Below, piece by piece: positions 1 through 12,440 of a stretch of DNA of 64,000 nucleotides (within the stretch, counting starts at the first letter, position 1; every line of letters starts with the position of its first letter). The notes beneath the pieces were generated by a model. That model had not been told where the DNA came from. It saw only the letters and a list, made by a program, of their open reading frames with translations, and searched no databases. The stretch is from Cryptomeria japonica (taxonomy: Eukaryota; Streptophyta; Pinopsida; Cupressales; Cupressaceae): contig NC_081415.1 of NCBI RefSeq assembly GCF_030272615.1, positions 421,034,257-421,098,256 on the forward strand, in the 5' to 3' direction. The position numbers and the translations under genes are program-made.

Positions 1-9
1 AACTTCTCC

Positions 10-890
10 CTACAACTCAAAGGGAAGCCTTCCTGCGAAAACATCATTCCATCTAGTGAAATGTTCTGCATGTTTCTGTTGTTGCAGGTAAGGGTAATAA
101 TCATAAACCTTCATGTCATCTACCCAAGGCTCATTATGAAATCCTTGCCATTCTTTGGTACATGCCAATATATAGAATAAATATGAGGACAAGTAAAAGC
201 TGGACATTCCAACAAAGTTGCTCAAACCCTCATGGAGCCTTTCAACGATAACCTGCGCCCAGTCAAGGTATTTCTCACCAACTAACAACACCTGAATATA
301 GAAGAACATCCAATCCTCCCAATAGAAAGAGTGTGAGTTCCCTTTAAGTCTATTTAACAATATGACAATAACTTCACCTCTGTGATGAAATGCTCTTTGG
401 TAAGGGGCTTAAGTAATCGGGACCCCCCTTTCTGAACCTTTAGAAGCCAATTCCTTGCAATGACGCTTCTATATGTGCTTTTCTTCTCAAAGAAAAACGC
501 ATATGAGGTTCCAATTGACCAGTCTTCATACAGCTCCTTATGAGGGATTCCCATTGCAGCCATCACCGTCTCTCTGGTAATTTCCACTAACAGTTCGCCA
601 CTGCTGGTCCTAATGCACCTTCTATCAGCCTCATATCTATTCATACACGCTATTACTAGATCTGGATAAGGAGTGGCAGTTGGGAAAGCAACAACTTCAA
701 TCAGGCCACTTCTAACTATTCTCTCCATCATCGAATCTGCCCCAAGGTTTTTAGCTCTTTCTAAGAAATCTCCCAAGTTAGCTTGGGCCAAAGAGGTGTC
801 ACTCAGCTCTAGAACTATACTAACTAGGCATGATGTGCGACCAAGTTTTGGAAGAGTTGACCTCATAGTGGCCGCTTTTACATTTATCAA
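10..890 (-). pseudogene. Frameshifted ORF of unknown function in a gypsy-type LTR element
   Basis: Two minus-strand reading frames, 890-354 (178 codons) and 360-10 (116 codons, running towards the window edge), overlap by a few bases and read as one protein broken by a frameshift near 355. I do not recognise the family. The first part has a stretch with RTSSGELLVEITRETV and the second is rich in aromatic residues (YWEDWMFFY; QQQKHAEHFTRW). No zinc knuckle, protease or reverse transcriptase motif is visible. It lies about 1 kb downstream of a 5' LTR and primer-binding site on the same strand, where gag, or the extra upstream ORF of Tat/Ogre-like gypsy elements, would be expected. Its element function is inferred from position only. 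Decayed or frameshifted, so probably inactive. Confidence 0.55.
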
Positions 891-1907
891 ACAATTCCTA
901 AACAGGACAAAATTCTATTCCAAAACAAAAGAATTTTCCTATACTGACTGAACTTTTGAGATAGTAACACAACGGGGGGAAATTATCAAAACTCACCTGT
1001 TACCACCATGAAATCTGTGAAACCCTCGGAAGTATGGAGTTGAAATTACCTTCGGCGTCTTTCGCTCCTTCAACAATAACAACTACTACTTTCACAATTT
1101 TGAGAATTCACATGTTAAGAAACGAAAAACAACTGAGTAACATCAACACACGCCTCATAATGATTCATTCGAATGTGTGAGATAACCAATGATTTGATAG
1201 GAACCTGACAAATTTATTAATTACACATCAACTCCGCACAAACGGTTTACGTTTTCATGATTTCTTTCCAAATTTAGAATTTTAAATTATAAGATGCTCA
1301 GAATATTCCTTTTTCCACGCCACCTTTAGTGTTATTAATGTCCTCGAGGCCAAACTTGGAGTTAACCTTTGAACTTTGAACCAACTTGCAAAGAGTTCAA
1401 TGGTTCAATTTCAATTAGAAGAAAAACAAAAGAACTCTCAACTTGCGGCTCAACACAACACCGGGAACAAGCGAATACCCTTAACAAACGTAAAGGAAGA
1501 CTTTGAACCTTGAACCTTGAACCCATTTAGAAATGGTTCAAAGTTCAAGTTCAAGTTCAAGAGCTACTTAACACATTCACACTCGCTCACTTAACAAAAT
1601 TACAAAGCCGCGACCCGCGCAAGGGGACCAGTTGAACCTTGAACCTTGAACCAACTCGCAGGTTCAACCGATAGGTTCAATGGGGCAGAAAAGGTGAAAC
1701 ATAAAGGAACAAAAGGTGCATGATTAAAGACGGATCAAACCGAATGAAGTAAACAAAATTAAATACACATTATTTTGTTTGAAACAAATAATGGAGTAAC
1801 AGATTGTATGCGCCAAAATAATGTATGCATGCTCTACAAGAAATGTTATATGTGCTAAAACTTTCTTGGTGTGAACCTGCGGAAAAAAATGTTAGAATGA
1901 GTGGGTT
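891..1907 (-). other. Untranslated leader of the gypsy-type element
   Basis: This 1-kb stretch separates the primer-binding site from the first ORF of the minus-strand element and has no coding sequence that I can support. It holds the TTGAACC/GGTTCAA motif cluster described separately. Long leaders of this kind are usual in plant Ty3/gypsy elements. Confidence 0.5.
1340..1685. repeat. Clustered TTGAACC / GGTTCAA motifs
   Basis: Short runs such as TTGAACCTTGAACC recur at about 1365-1382, 1502-1525 and 1633-1652. Each is followed within tens of bases by the complementary GGTTCAA or AAGTTCAAGTTCAAG, so each block can fold into a hairpin. The cluster lies in the leader of the minus-strand LTR element, between its primer-binding site and its first ORF. 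Confidence 0.7.
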
Positions 1908-1925
1908 GCCCCACGGTGGGCGCCA
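1908..1925 (-). other. Primer-binding site of the LTR element
   Basis: On the minus strand the LTR ends at 1930, four bases follow, and then comes TGGCGCCCACCGTGGGGC. TGGCGCC is the usual start of primer-binding sites in plant Ty3/gypsy elements. It fixes the element's orientation (minus) and the inner LTR border. Confidence 0.85.
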
Positions 1926-1929
1926 GAAA

Positions 1930-3384
1930 TGTATACCTGAAATGAGGTGTTAGCCAATCAATAACATAGACAAGCAAGTATACCAATGAAAAATAACAAA
2001 ACAAAGATCTAAATGACAAAACAAGTTAATCACCCATCTCCTAAGATTGTTCCATTGTTCTCTATCTCCAAGGATCCTTCAAATCAAAGTGGCTCTTAGC
2101 TTGGATGAGCACTTGATCTCTAGGATTACTACCTAAAGAATGAGGGATATGTGATCAAAGATCTAAATGCAAAGCAACTAAGATCTTAGCATGATATTGA
2201 TATTGAATTAGCTATGATATGGTGCAAGGTGATGAGATTAGTATGACATTTAAGCTAGCATGAAGATGATATTAAGATGATATACTACTAACATGATATG
2301 CTATGATATGCTAAACATGATTATTCTAAGATTATAATGGTACTAAATGATCTAATTACTATTATCAAAGAGAGGCTAAAAATGTTTGATGAAATGAGAC
2401 TATAACTTAGATGCATGAAGACTTGGATGATTGAATGAAGGAAATGAAGCCTATTTATATAAGAAATGGGCAATTGGAGGGTTAAGATTGAGTAATCTTA
2501 AGAAGGGTTAGGATTGAATGATCTTCAATCCTTGTGAGATTTTCAACCGAATCCTAGGTTGACAAGTCTCACCATGAGGAGGCTTGAGAGGAGATGTAAG
2601 AGGCATTAAATGCCCGAGAATACATGGTGGTTACCTTAGGAGGTAAGGTTAGGGTTGAGTTTTTGGATAATCCTTTTGTCCAAAGGATAAACTCTTGTAA
2701 AAGAGTTAATGGATAACCAGGGTCAACGCAATGAATGTTTGAAGAGACCCATGGGTGAGATAAGGGCTAAGTTAAAGAGAAAGTCTCTAACCAAGGGTTG
2801 GGGTTGAGTTAACCATTAATGGTTATTGAGGACTTTGGAGGTTAACTTGTTGAAGACACAAAACCTTTAATGGTTTATGAAGACTTTGAGGGTTTGAGAA
2901 GTGACTTGTTTTTTGCTTAGGAATGTGACAATGTTTAGGATAGGATTTGATTTAATTAAGTGGGATTTAGGAGGTTCTAGAAGAATGATTAGGATGCAAG
3001 TGGATCTTGTAGGAGAATGCAAGTTGGAGAAATTAGGATTTTTAATTAAAATAAAATGATTTATTTCAATTAATGGGTGCAACCTGCATTTGTAGGGAAA
3101 CACAAGTGTGGGGGGGGGGGGGGGTGGTAATTTATAAATAAATATTGATTTATTTATATCAGAAGATGAATTTAATTAAATGTAAATTGAATTAAATGTG
3201 AAAAGTGGATTTAATCAAATAAACATGATTTATTCAACTAGTAGAAGAAAGGTTAATTTATCAAATATTAAATTTGATTAATAGCTGAATAGAAGAAAAT
3301 AGACATTAATTAAATATGGTTGGATAAATGATAATTAAATAAATAAAATTCATTTAATTAAGTGGACAGAAATAGGTGTCTACA
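1930..3384 (-). mobile_element. 5' LTR (1455 bp) of a Ty3/gypsy-type retrotransposon
   Basis: On the minus strand the LTR starts TGTAGACACCTATTTC at 3384 and ends GGTATACA at 1930, giving TG...CA ends directly followed by a TGGCGCC primer-binding site. It has AT-rich TTAATTAAAT blocks near its 5' end, a G run at 3110-3124 (plus strand) and a run of short words also present, in the same order, in the solo LTR at 30137-31618. The other LTR would lie beyond position 1, so a target duplication cannot be checked. Confidence 0.85.
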
Positions 3385-4915
3385 ATTAGTAAATTGGAAG
3401 ACTTTAAAATCATGCATATACATTGAGAAGGTAATACAAAAGTAGATAGGTTGCCCTCAAGGGCAGCTGAGGTGGATCGAGGCAGAGAGTAAGAAGTGCA
3501 TTAGACGAGGTCAAATGGAGAGTTTGGGATTGTTGATGTGGACTAAGCTAATGTACCTTAATGCTTTGTTTCATCTGCAACTAGGTACGATGGGGGTGCG
3601 AGGTAATAATGAGGATGTTATCAAGAGATTGTGTTGAATCCAACGCCGAGGATATGACTGCATGAAGGATGTGACATAGGTTGAGGCAGCGATTGTAGAG
3701 AGTGCCAACAATAAGGGAAGGACGAATATGCCTTGGGAATCTTGCATGTACCGGTCATATGCAAGGTGAAGGTCATCAATGAAGGATGTGGTGGGTACCA
3801 TGAAAAATGTGCAGAATCCGATGGAGATCAAGGCAAATAATAGAAATGAGTGGGTGAAAAACCTTAAAAGGTGGTATTTGGCCTCTTTTCCATCATTCTA
3901 AGTGTGAAGTTTAGTCTGCATTATAAATACCCCTATGAGATTGAAGTCTAGGAAGCGACAAATGTCTTTCTTGGGGGATACATTTGAGAAGAGAGTGAAA
4001 CAAGTTTTCAATTCTGGGCATGGGATAATTGTATGTTGTTTAGAGAGTCCTGGGAGAATATTTTTTGAAAACAAAGCATAGATTTTGAGTTAACACAGAT
4101 ATCTCTGGCATGTTTGTGGCAAGCTTGTTGGATGCACGAGAGAATAAGGAGATGGTGGGCGTGGTCTATAGGAAGTTGGTTAAAAGGTGCTTTCTTGGTG
4201 ATTTAGATGATGTTTTGGAAAATGTACATGAAAGGAAGATGATCCCATTGCCAAATAATTACTAGGTAGTTCGATGAAGAGGGAAAGAGGTGTCGAAACA
4301 TCCTCTGATTTCTTTCAGTGATGAGACAAAGCCTAAGAAGAGATGAGAGGTGGTGAGGAGGAATGCCTTGTTTCTGAAGAAGATGCTAAACTTGTCGAAG
4401 GAGGGTGGTCCTGGGTGGGTTCAATGGTATATCATGGTGGAAGGGTTGGTGATCGACATGGAAGTGGAGGCTGAGACTACAAGTGGTTCTCTGATGGGGG
4501 ATTCTGAAATGGGAACGACCCCCCCCCCCCTTCGGAGGCAAAATTGGAGGATCATATAAATTGTAGTCCCAAGTTCCTTGTGAAAGCTAGGATAGCAAAG
4601 GTGGGTCGTGCTTGAATGTGACTGTGGATGTGGAAGTGTCTTGTGACAATTTGTTTTGTTTGTAGTAGTTTTTGGAACTCCAATGTAATGGGTACAGGGA
4701 TTAGAAGGGGGGCAATAGCTATACAATATGTTGCAGATGTAATGTGAAGGGCTAGATATACATAGGCTTTGCTACAAGTGATATATACAATTTGTAGAAT
4801 AGATATGGGCTGATATGAAGGACAATTGTAAACATGAATGTAAGATGGTTTTTTTGATATAATGTTAGGGTGTAGCCCCATATAGCTACAATTTAATGAT
4901 AAAAAATATAAACAT
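3385..4915 (+). pseudogene. Decayed coding remnants, unknown element
   Basis: The plus strand has protein-like stretches broken by stops and frame changes. One runs about 3968-4080 (LGDTFEKRVKQVF...). Another runs 4092-4516 in one frame with three internal stops (ASLLDARENKEMVGVVYRKL and, later, LFLKKMLNLSKEGGPGWVQW). I do not recognise a family. The stretch ends near 4900 with TAATGATAAAAAATAT, which resembles the A-rich 3' end of a plant LINE, but I found no matching target duplication. A poly-C run sits at 4519-4530. 3385-3960 holds nothing I can support. Confidence 0.3.
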
Positions 4916-4977
4916 GTCTTTATTATTTATTATTAATAGTAATATATTATTGTAACTAATCTTAACTTAATATAAAC

Positions 4978-5389
4978 ATGTCAATTTAATTAAACAAATA
5001 CTAGAAGACAAATTTAATAATTATTAATTTTGAGAGCATACAATACTAATATTAATAAGTGCCACATAGTGGCCAATACTTGCCTTGTTAATTTGTATTT
5101 GAAATAGTAATTTATTAAATTTAGTTAATATATTGTTTAATTTAATTTAATTTATTTTATATTATTTATCTTTCTTGTTAATTTGTAGTTGAAATAGTAA
5201 TTTATTAATTGTAAATAATATATTGTTTAATTTAATTTATTTTGTTTTATATTATTTATCTTTTTACAATTGTGTTGTCTTAAATGTATAATTATAAAAT
5301 ATTTTGTGATGTCAATTTAATTAAACAAATACTAGAAGACAAATTTAATAATTATTAATTTTGAGAGGATACAATACTAATATTAATAA
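4978..5389. repeat. AT-rich direct and tandem repeats
   Basis: An 80-bp sequence at 4978-5058 recurs almost exactly at 5309-5389, and between them a 90-bp unit is repeated in tandem (5085-5174 and 5175-5263). The surrounding 4900-5940 is extremely AT-rich with no coding sequence and includes a TA run near 5575-5595. Confidence 0.75.
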
Positions 5390-5940
5390 TAACATATACC
5401 TTAATTAACATGTTTATATTAAATTAATATTAATATAGTTCTCTTACATGTTTTGTAATCGTGCTACTAGCTTATATATCTTAAAATTAAATCTATATAT
5501 AACGTTTAATTATTTCATTCAACTTTAATATCTATAAAATTTTAAATTGAAAAAATTCATATATAAATTCTTTTATATATATATATATATATAAAAGTAA
5601 TTGAAATTATTTGAATTACATTATATTTTATTTATATTTAATTTTAAAATATTATATTTTTGTTTTTCATTATACTCTATATTTATAGCTATTATATATA
5701 TATGTTTAATCATGTCTAAAATATTAGAATAGTTTTAATAATATTATAATTATTGTACTCAAATCTTTTATAAAGCTTTTAATTTTAAAAATAATATTAT
5801 CTTTTATATTTAGTATCAACTTAAATTTAACAATTACATTATATTTGACATTCAATATTTAACTTTATATTAAAATGATATTTTTACATTATATTTTCAA
5901 AATTATTATTATATATATAGCAATGAGATTATTTACATCG

Positions 5941-6231
5941 TCTTGTCGTTTTTGACTTTATCAGCTGTAGATCTTGTAAACTAGGTCATTTCCTCTCACA
6001 GGGGAACTTAAAACCCTAGTTTTGCGTTTTTAATTCAAAAGCCTAGGGTTTGTTTTTTTAAAACCCAAAACCCTAGTTTTCTACATGTGTATAATATTGT
6101 GTACCGTTTAAATACAATTCTGTCCCTTTAAATTGCACTTCACCTGATTTTTAATCTTTCGAAAATCCTAGTTCTATTTTAATAAAAATTAAGTTATTTT
6201 CCGTCTGCGTTCAAAAAATTGAGTCCTCAGC
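5941..6231 (+). promoter_or_regulatory. Upstream region of the WD40 gene with telo-box-like motifs
   Basis: AAACCCTAG occurs at 6011-6019 and 6068-6076 and its complement CTAGGGTTT at 6043-6051, within about 220 bp of the start codon. Telo boxes (AAACCCTA) are a known feature of plant promoters for ribosomal-protein and ribosome-biogenesis genes, which fits the product. The exact transcription start and a TATA box cannot be assigned. Confidence 0.55.
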
Positions 6232-9200
6232 ATGAATATAGTAGCAGGCTCCTATGAAAGATTTATACTGGGATGGAGTCTGGATGAAGAGAGCAACAGA
6301 AAAAAGAAAAAAAACAATGAGGAACAAGGACAAGAAAATATGGGTTATACCCTCAACCCCATTTTCACCTATCCTGCACACATGGGTCCCATCAAAACCC
6401 TAGCCATGGCAGGATCTGTGCTGGTAACAGGTGGCTTGGATGACACCATCAAGATATTTGACATGGCTCACTACCTTGAAGTGGGTTCTCTCCTCCAGCA
6501 CAGTGCTGCAATAACTAGCCTCTGTTTTTATGGAGATGAATGCTATGGTAACAATTGTAGCAGCAGCTCTTATCCTAGGAATTTGTTGAGTGGATCCTTG
6601 GATGGCACAATTTGTATTTGGGATTCAGATTTGTGGGTCCACTTGAAAACCATGAAGGCCCACAAGAAGGGTGTCAATGATCTGGCCATACACCCTTCTG
6701 GGAGACTCGCTCTCTCTGTTGGCAGGGATTGTCATTTGAGCATGTTTAATCTAATTAAGGGGAGATGCACTTTTACTTCAAATTTGCAAAAGGAGGCCAC
6801 TGTTATTGAGTTCAATTCGATGGTTGGAGATAGTTATTCTGTAGCTATCGAAGATGTGGTGTCTGTTCACAATGCTGAAGATGCAAGGTTGCTTCATTCT
6901 CTGCAGCACGGGAAGAGAGTAAATTGCGTTTCCCCATTCACGGTATGTTCTGCTTTTTTCGAATGACGTTTTTCCATTCATTTGAAAATGAAAGGTTATA
7001 TAACAATGGATTTGTACACAAGTTGCTTTCACCTATAATGCCTCAACAAATTAGGATTAAATTATATGCGGCTCCATCCTTAGTTTAAGTGCTGGATATA
7101 AATTCTAAAGGTTATATTTTGACGCAGACCAAACCAAGAGAACTTTGCCAATTTGGTCTCGGTTTGCAGCTGTCCAAATAATTCCCCGCACAAGAAGAAA
7201 TCAGCCACTTTAATTCCACTTTGATTCACCAATATTCTATACTCTGTATTTATAGTTAAACAATAACCAGAGGAAACTCTATCCGTCCATGTTCAAAGAC
7301 ACCATAAAAAATTTGAACATAAAACTTTGTTAATTACAGTCACCCTTTTTGCTCCGTATTTATTTACTTAAATTTAGTATATCAAATGTCTCTGCTATCC
7401 CACGCATTTTCAATGTGTTGCAGCCTGTTCTTTTCCCCACATGCCTTGATTCTCTTCTTTGTTTATCAGTTCTCCTCTATCCTTGTACTTAATCTGCAAC
7501 TTTTAGAATTTTGATTTTCCACGTACTTATGAAAACATAGGAACTTTCTTGCCTCTTCTCATCACCACACACTCATCCAGCTATGCATACATATTTCTTT
7601 CTTCTAATTTTCTGTCTCTCTTTCTCCTGCTCATCCATTTCCCCTCTTTTGCTTTTGGTAATCTGCAATCATAACATGTGTTTCAGTGCAGATTTCTTTT
7701 TCTAAGGCACTGATGTATTGCTTCTTCAGCGTTGTATGCTTGCATAAATATATAATAAAACAGTAGAACTTATATTGTTTTCACTAAGTGCCCCTTGACT
7801 CCTCTCTGTATTTCTTGTTCAACTTCTGCTTCACTTTGTAGCTCCATGCATTCATCTTCTCCCAATTCCTCCCTGTTCACTCATTACACTTATCATAGCA
7901 TTTACTTATTCTCTGTCCAGACTAAAACATATACCCTAGCTCCTTTTGTGTCCCAGCTCCTTTTGCAGCTACGCAGCCAATCTTTCTTTTCTATTTAGTA
8001 TTTTCACATTATCATTGCAGTCTAAAAAATACCTCTTATTTTGCAAATTTCTACACCCCAATTCATGGAGTGTCCTGTGCCCCACTTAGCAGTTTTATCA
8101 TTTTACCATAAATTGTCTTCTATGCCTGTGTGGCTTCCTTATTTCCACACTGTTTTTCTTATCTTGCATCATGTTCATTTTTAAAGAAAGTCTTCCCATG
8201 CCTCCTCAAATCTTCTCTTCACTTAACCCCTTCATCTTCTTTGTTTACTATTTTATTTTACCTGCACAAACTTACTTTCCTCTGCCCAAATCTTGTTGTG
8301 AATGTCTATTCATTTGCCAAAGACTTCATCTCTAGGCCTCTTTGTTGCCTATGCGAGATGCTCCTGCATCATATTTGCTGGTAATTTTGACTGTGATACT
8401 TATGTAAAAATGTGTTTTGATAGTACACCAGTGCTCAAATTTAGGAATCATATTGATTTTGTCTGTTTGGCCTTTTTAACATTTTTAAATTTGATTGACT
8501 AGGATGTCTTTAGCTTAATTTGGCAGAGTTTTGCCAAGAAGTGTATTGATATTGTTTTTGAAAACATGCAAATATGGGAATAATATGTTTGATTCTTTGA
8601 AGCATGAAATCGAATTCTTGGTTTTGTTAAATCTTTTTATAAGCCCATGATGAGAATGCATGCCTCTATAAACTAAGTATTCCCAGTCCATTCACAAAAT
8701 TTATTTGAATATCTTTCCATTGGCCTCTTATAATTCAATATTATTGAGCTAAAAACACAAAAGGAACATCCAACATCTGTGCAACTTAAAATGTTGGATA
8801 TTCTTATTCTGGATCCACTTGATTCAAATGCTATTTTTTATATTATTTTAGAACTATGGAGGATTTCAACTCTCAACCTGAAATGCTTAACTCTTTTTAG
8901 GACAGAATGGATTGATATTGACTGGTGGAGATGAGTCTATGATTCGGGCATGGGATTTAGCATCTGGAAAGATAACATTTTCTATAGAGAACGCACACAA
9001 AAGTCGTATCAAAGGCCTTGCTGTACTTGGACCAAAAACCAGTACTGAATCAGATGAAACTCCTTATCTTGTTGCATCAGCATCATCAGATGGATTTGTG
9101 AGGATTTGGGATACCAGAATGGTGGGTACAGAGAATCCAACCCCTGTTTTCGAGATTGACTCAAAAGCAAGGATAATTTGTCTTGCTGCATCTACCAAAA

Positions 9201-9515
9201 ATACCATAAAGAGTGAGTTTTTTTTTCACTGAATAAGACAAGTAATTTCATTTTCAAATAAATATCTTAACAAAATGGTGATCTTAGTTATACTGTAATA
9301 TGTTATTTTGAAATTTTTTCAAGTTATCAAGAATTTGAATTTAACCTGTTTGTTTGTTAGGGCACAAGTCCTCACTGGATGATAAAGATACAAAGAGTAA
9401 AAGTGAAAAGTCTAATCCTAAAGGAAGTTCACGTCCTGCAATTACAAAGAAGAAAAAATTCAAAAAACGTCTTGGAATGGAAGGGGAAAAGGACATGAAG
9501 AAGAAGGATATCTAG
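6232..9515 (+). CDS. MAK11: WD40-repeat protein, MAK11/PAK1IP1 family (60S ribosome biogenesis)
   Basis: Three exons: 6232-6942, 8906-9212 and 9361-9515, giving 390 residues. Introns are 6943-8905 (GT donor after ACG, acceptor GACAG) and 9213-9360 (GTGAG...GTTAG). The second AG at 8904-8905 was chosen over the one at 8899-8900 because only it keeps the frame. WD-type blades are visible as LVTGGLDDTIKIFD, LLSGSLDGTICIWD, ALSVGRDCHLSMFN, ILTGGDESMIRAWD and VASASSDGFVRIWD. The order, the HPSGRLALSVG segment and the basic tail (KKKKFKKRLG) match MAK11/PAK1IP1. In yeast and animals this family acts in the nucleus and nucleolus in large-subunit assembly. It is uninterrupted and looks functional. 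Intron 1 holds only T/C-rich non-coding DNA. The only host gene I am confident of here. Confidence 0.9.
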
Positions 9516-11290
9516 AAGTCTCTAGCAAACTAGCAATGGCGCTTTCCCAAGATGGCTGACTTTACCTGAATTGACTTACCTGAATTGATCTGTAATTCTT
9601 TTACTCCCATTTACATTTTTTAAAACTTGACCAAATTATAAAGATTCTACAGATAATTGGCTATGGTTGTGGATGGGTGCTTGGACATGTATCCACTTCT
9701 CCCAAGGCTCAGCTTGTACGCTGATGTACATTAGTGGTTTTCAAGTTTATAAAGTATCAATGCAATCTCTTGTTTAATTAGGCCTTTTCTGTTTAAAAAC
9801 TATTTTATCATTTGGGGCTCACGTAGAAGAAGTGTTCCCATTCCTGCTTTTGAAGATGAGAAGCTGTATATACTATATACATTTCATATTTATATAGCCT
9901 TTTTGGTTTTTTGACTTTATATACAACCACTCCAGCATTTTCTGTTTTTACAATGCATGCATCTTACAAAGTCACATGAAGTATAATAAGTAGTGCTTTG
10001 GCTTTCATTACAGTTCCTTGCCTAATTCAGGCATCAAGTGCCAGCATTCAACGCCTGCTCCTATCCTTGAAAAATCAATATGTTTTGTGAAGACAGTCAT
10101 ACTGGCAACACTATTAGTAGCCATGTCCTCTTTAAACATCGGAACATCCCTGAATGAAGGTTACGACATGCGTACCTTTCTGGAGAAAGGAGTGGCACCA
10201 AGAAATCTAGTTCTCCAATGCCAAAAGATTTGTTAACACTTTCTCATTCTGATGCCTTGCATATATTTTAGCCAGCACTTAATATTTCAATTGATGTACT
10301 GAATTTTTGTAATTCTCATGACAACTGATGACATGGTAAATGTTCTCTGTTGTAGCATAGTAATGAACTACTATTTAAGTAATGAAGTGAAAAGCTGTGA
10401 AAAATCTTGTTACCTAAATACTTTGTTATAGGACTGGTGAAATGATTACAAAATCTGATTTGTGTATAATTGAATATTTATGTGTTCACTCATTCTTTAA
10501 TAACGAATGTCAGTCATTGTTGAAACAAGAAAGATTAGCTTTTGAACTTCCTTTGACAGCAAAGGAACAGTGAATCAGAATTTTTATTCACTTATGGTCG
10601 GTCCTTAATACTTGTGACCAGTGTCTCCTTTACAATGTACCTTTGACAATGAATATAAAATCTCAATATTGATTGAGTGACAATGACTACAGGATGCCAG
10701 TGCAAAACATGCTTGTAAGATTCCACTTACCAGGCAATGAGTACTCAGCAACATCAATATGATCAATCCTCAAAAGCTTTTTGCATGCCTTGAGTGTTGC
10801 ACATTCAATTTTCTACTTTTCAGTATGTCGCTCTTAGCATTAATAAAATCAAAATGTTATCTTTTAAGCCTGATATTTATGCTCTGCTTCGAAATAAAAA
10901 GTGTGCTTAATGCTGCTTTAATTTTCTCTTTTTTGGCTCCATAAATTCCCCTTTTTGCGGGTCTGACCTTAAGCTGGACATGCACTTGGGTTCATTGGAG
11001 TACACCAAACCTTGCATGCCCGATGTGGTGTTTTACACAGTTTGAAGACATTATCATGTCTCCTGGGTTTTGTACCTAGGGCTTTGTTTTGAAATCTGTT
11101 TTGCTTTTACAACTTGAGTTCATCCTATTTGATGTTTAGCTCTGCATTTTAGGAACCATCATATTCAAGATGGTTGACTAGTCTTCAAATTACATATTGA
11201 AACAATGGGCGTCTTTAAAATCAAAACCTCCTCACAAATTGTTTTTTATAATGAGATTGTTGTGATATTATACTGCATTTTCTTACTACA
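9516..11290 (+). other. 3' flank of the WD40 gene, non-coding
   Basis: This holds the presumed 3' UTR and intergenic DNA. I see no canonical AATAAA close to the stop codon. A 72-codon frame at 10018-10236 has no recognisable motif and is not called. Confidence 0.4.
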
Positions 11291-11291
11291 G

Positions 11292-11378
11292 GGGTTTCAA
11301 GTTGAAGGAGCCTCTGGTGAGAACAAGAGGTCAAGGAACAGGAAGAGAAGGCAATGCAAAGTAGTCATGTCTGGATAG
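11292..11378 (+). other. Possible orphan or alternative terminal exon
   Basis: An acceptor-like TACTACAG precedes 29 codons ending in TAG. The peptide is basic (ENKRSRNRKRRQC), like the lysine/arginine-rich tails of nucleolar proteins. It could be an alternative last exon of the WD40 gene upstream or a remnant. Splicing cannot be shown from sequence alone. Confidence 0.25.
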
Positions 11379-12072
11379 GCAGCTGGCTGATATAAGGGAC
11401 TTTCATATTGTGACGCGTTACTGGGAAGAATTGGTAATGGCAGGTTGGAACCGTATCTCCTTTTGTTTGTAGTAGATGGCTCTGGAGGGTTCCTATTCTA
11501 AACCACTTTCAAGTATGCAAATAATCTACTATAGGTGTTCACGTCTTATTGGCTTTCTACAGCTGAAATTCCTTGCATGCGTTTGGAGATATACACTACA
11601 ATAGAGTTTGAGAATGTGTCAATGATACATCATGCCTAATTTGCATGTTTTTCATTGAACAATTTAGAATCTAGATAACTGTGGCCATCTAATTATGATG
11701 GCATAGTTTAACTTGTGTTTTATTGACATTTCTGAATATCTTTATCGTTGAGCTATTTGACAATCTTATATTTCAAGGCCACTGTGGGTTTTTATTTAAT
11801 CTTGTCTCCCTAAAACAAAGGCAGTGTACCATGTATTTTTGAGAGTATTTAGCCAATAGGTTATATTTGGTGGGAAGTCCCACCGGAAACGTCATGTCTC
11901 ACGCTTGAAAAAGAAAAGCGTTTAAAACTCATTGGGAATAAAAAACGTTTTGATAGTCCTCGCCTCATGCCTGAAGACAAACTTTGACTTGCATTCGATA
12001 TTATAAGGCTGCAAAAATCTCGAATGATATCAGATGCCCTAAAATCTCGTTTATTGGGAAAGGATTGAAGCA

Positions 12073-12440
12073 GCAACTGCAGGGAGATTTGTTTTGGTTT
12101 GACTCATTTTAATAAAACTCTTTTTTGGTAGGTTTTGTCAAAATTTTTCCTACAAATTGGGACCTTTTTCCTCATTGACATTGTCTACACCATTGCACAA
12201 ATTGTGCAGAAACCTGAGGTAGGTCACTTGCCATGGTTTCTGTGAGTTTTATAATTTTAGAATTTGTTCAACAATTGCAGGGTGATTGGTTTAAATTTGT
12301 CTCATTAAAAAAAATCTATTATGATAGGGTTTCGTAAATTTTTCGTGCAAACTCTGACCATTTTTGCTTTGTTGACAGAATGACACATTTTGTGCAAAAT
12401 TTTGAGGTAAGTCACTTGCGATGGTTTCAGTGAGTTTTAT
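12073..12440. repeat. Diverged tandem duplication (about 180-200 bp units)
   Basis: The copies at about 12073-12250 and 12281-12440 share GTCACTTGC.ATGGTTTC followed by GTGAGTTTTAT, plus the order GCAG, GGTTT, CTCATT, AGGGTTT, TTGACA. No coding sequence is apparent. 11379-12072 and 12441-14060 show nothing else that I can support. Confidence 0.6.

Noticed and set aside
1340-1685. GGTTCAA words as parts of tRNA genes
   Set aside because: No acceptor stem, D-arm or anticodon arm could be built around them.
3571-3831. 86-codon minus-strand frame
   Set aside because: No motif, and the adjacent plus strand carries the more protein-like remnants.
7795-8502. Three overlapping small frames with Phe/Ser/Leu-rich products
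   Set aside because: They lie wholly in intron 1 of the WD40 gene and reflect its T/C-rich composition.
6943-8905. Alternative acceptor at 8899-8900 for intron 1
   Set aside because: Starting exon 2 at 8901 shifts the frame and meets a stop after four codons; the AG at 8904-8905 keeps the WD40 frame.
10018-10236. 72-codon frame downstream of the WD40 gene
   Set aside because: No recognisable motif; begins with a poor start context and has no support other than length.
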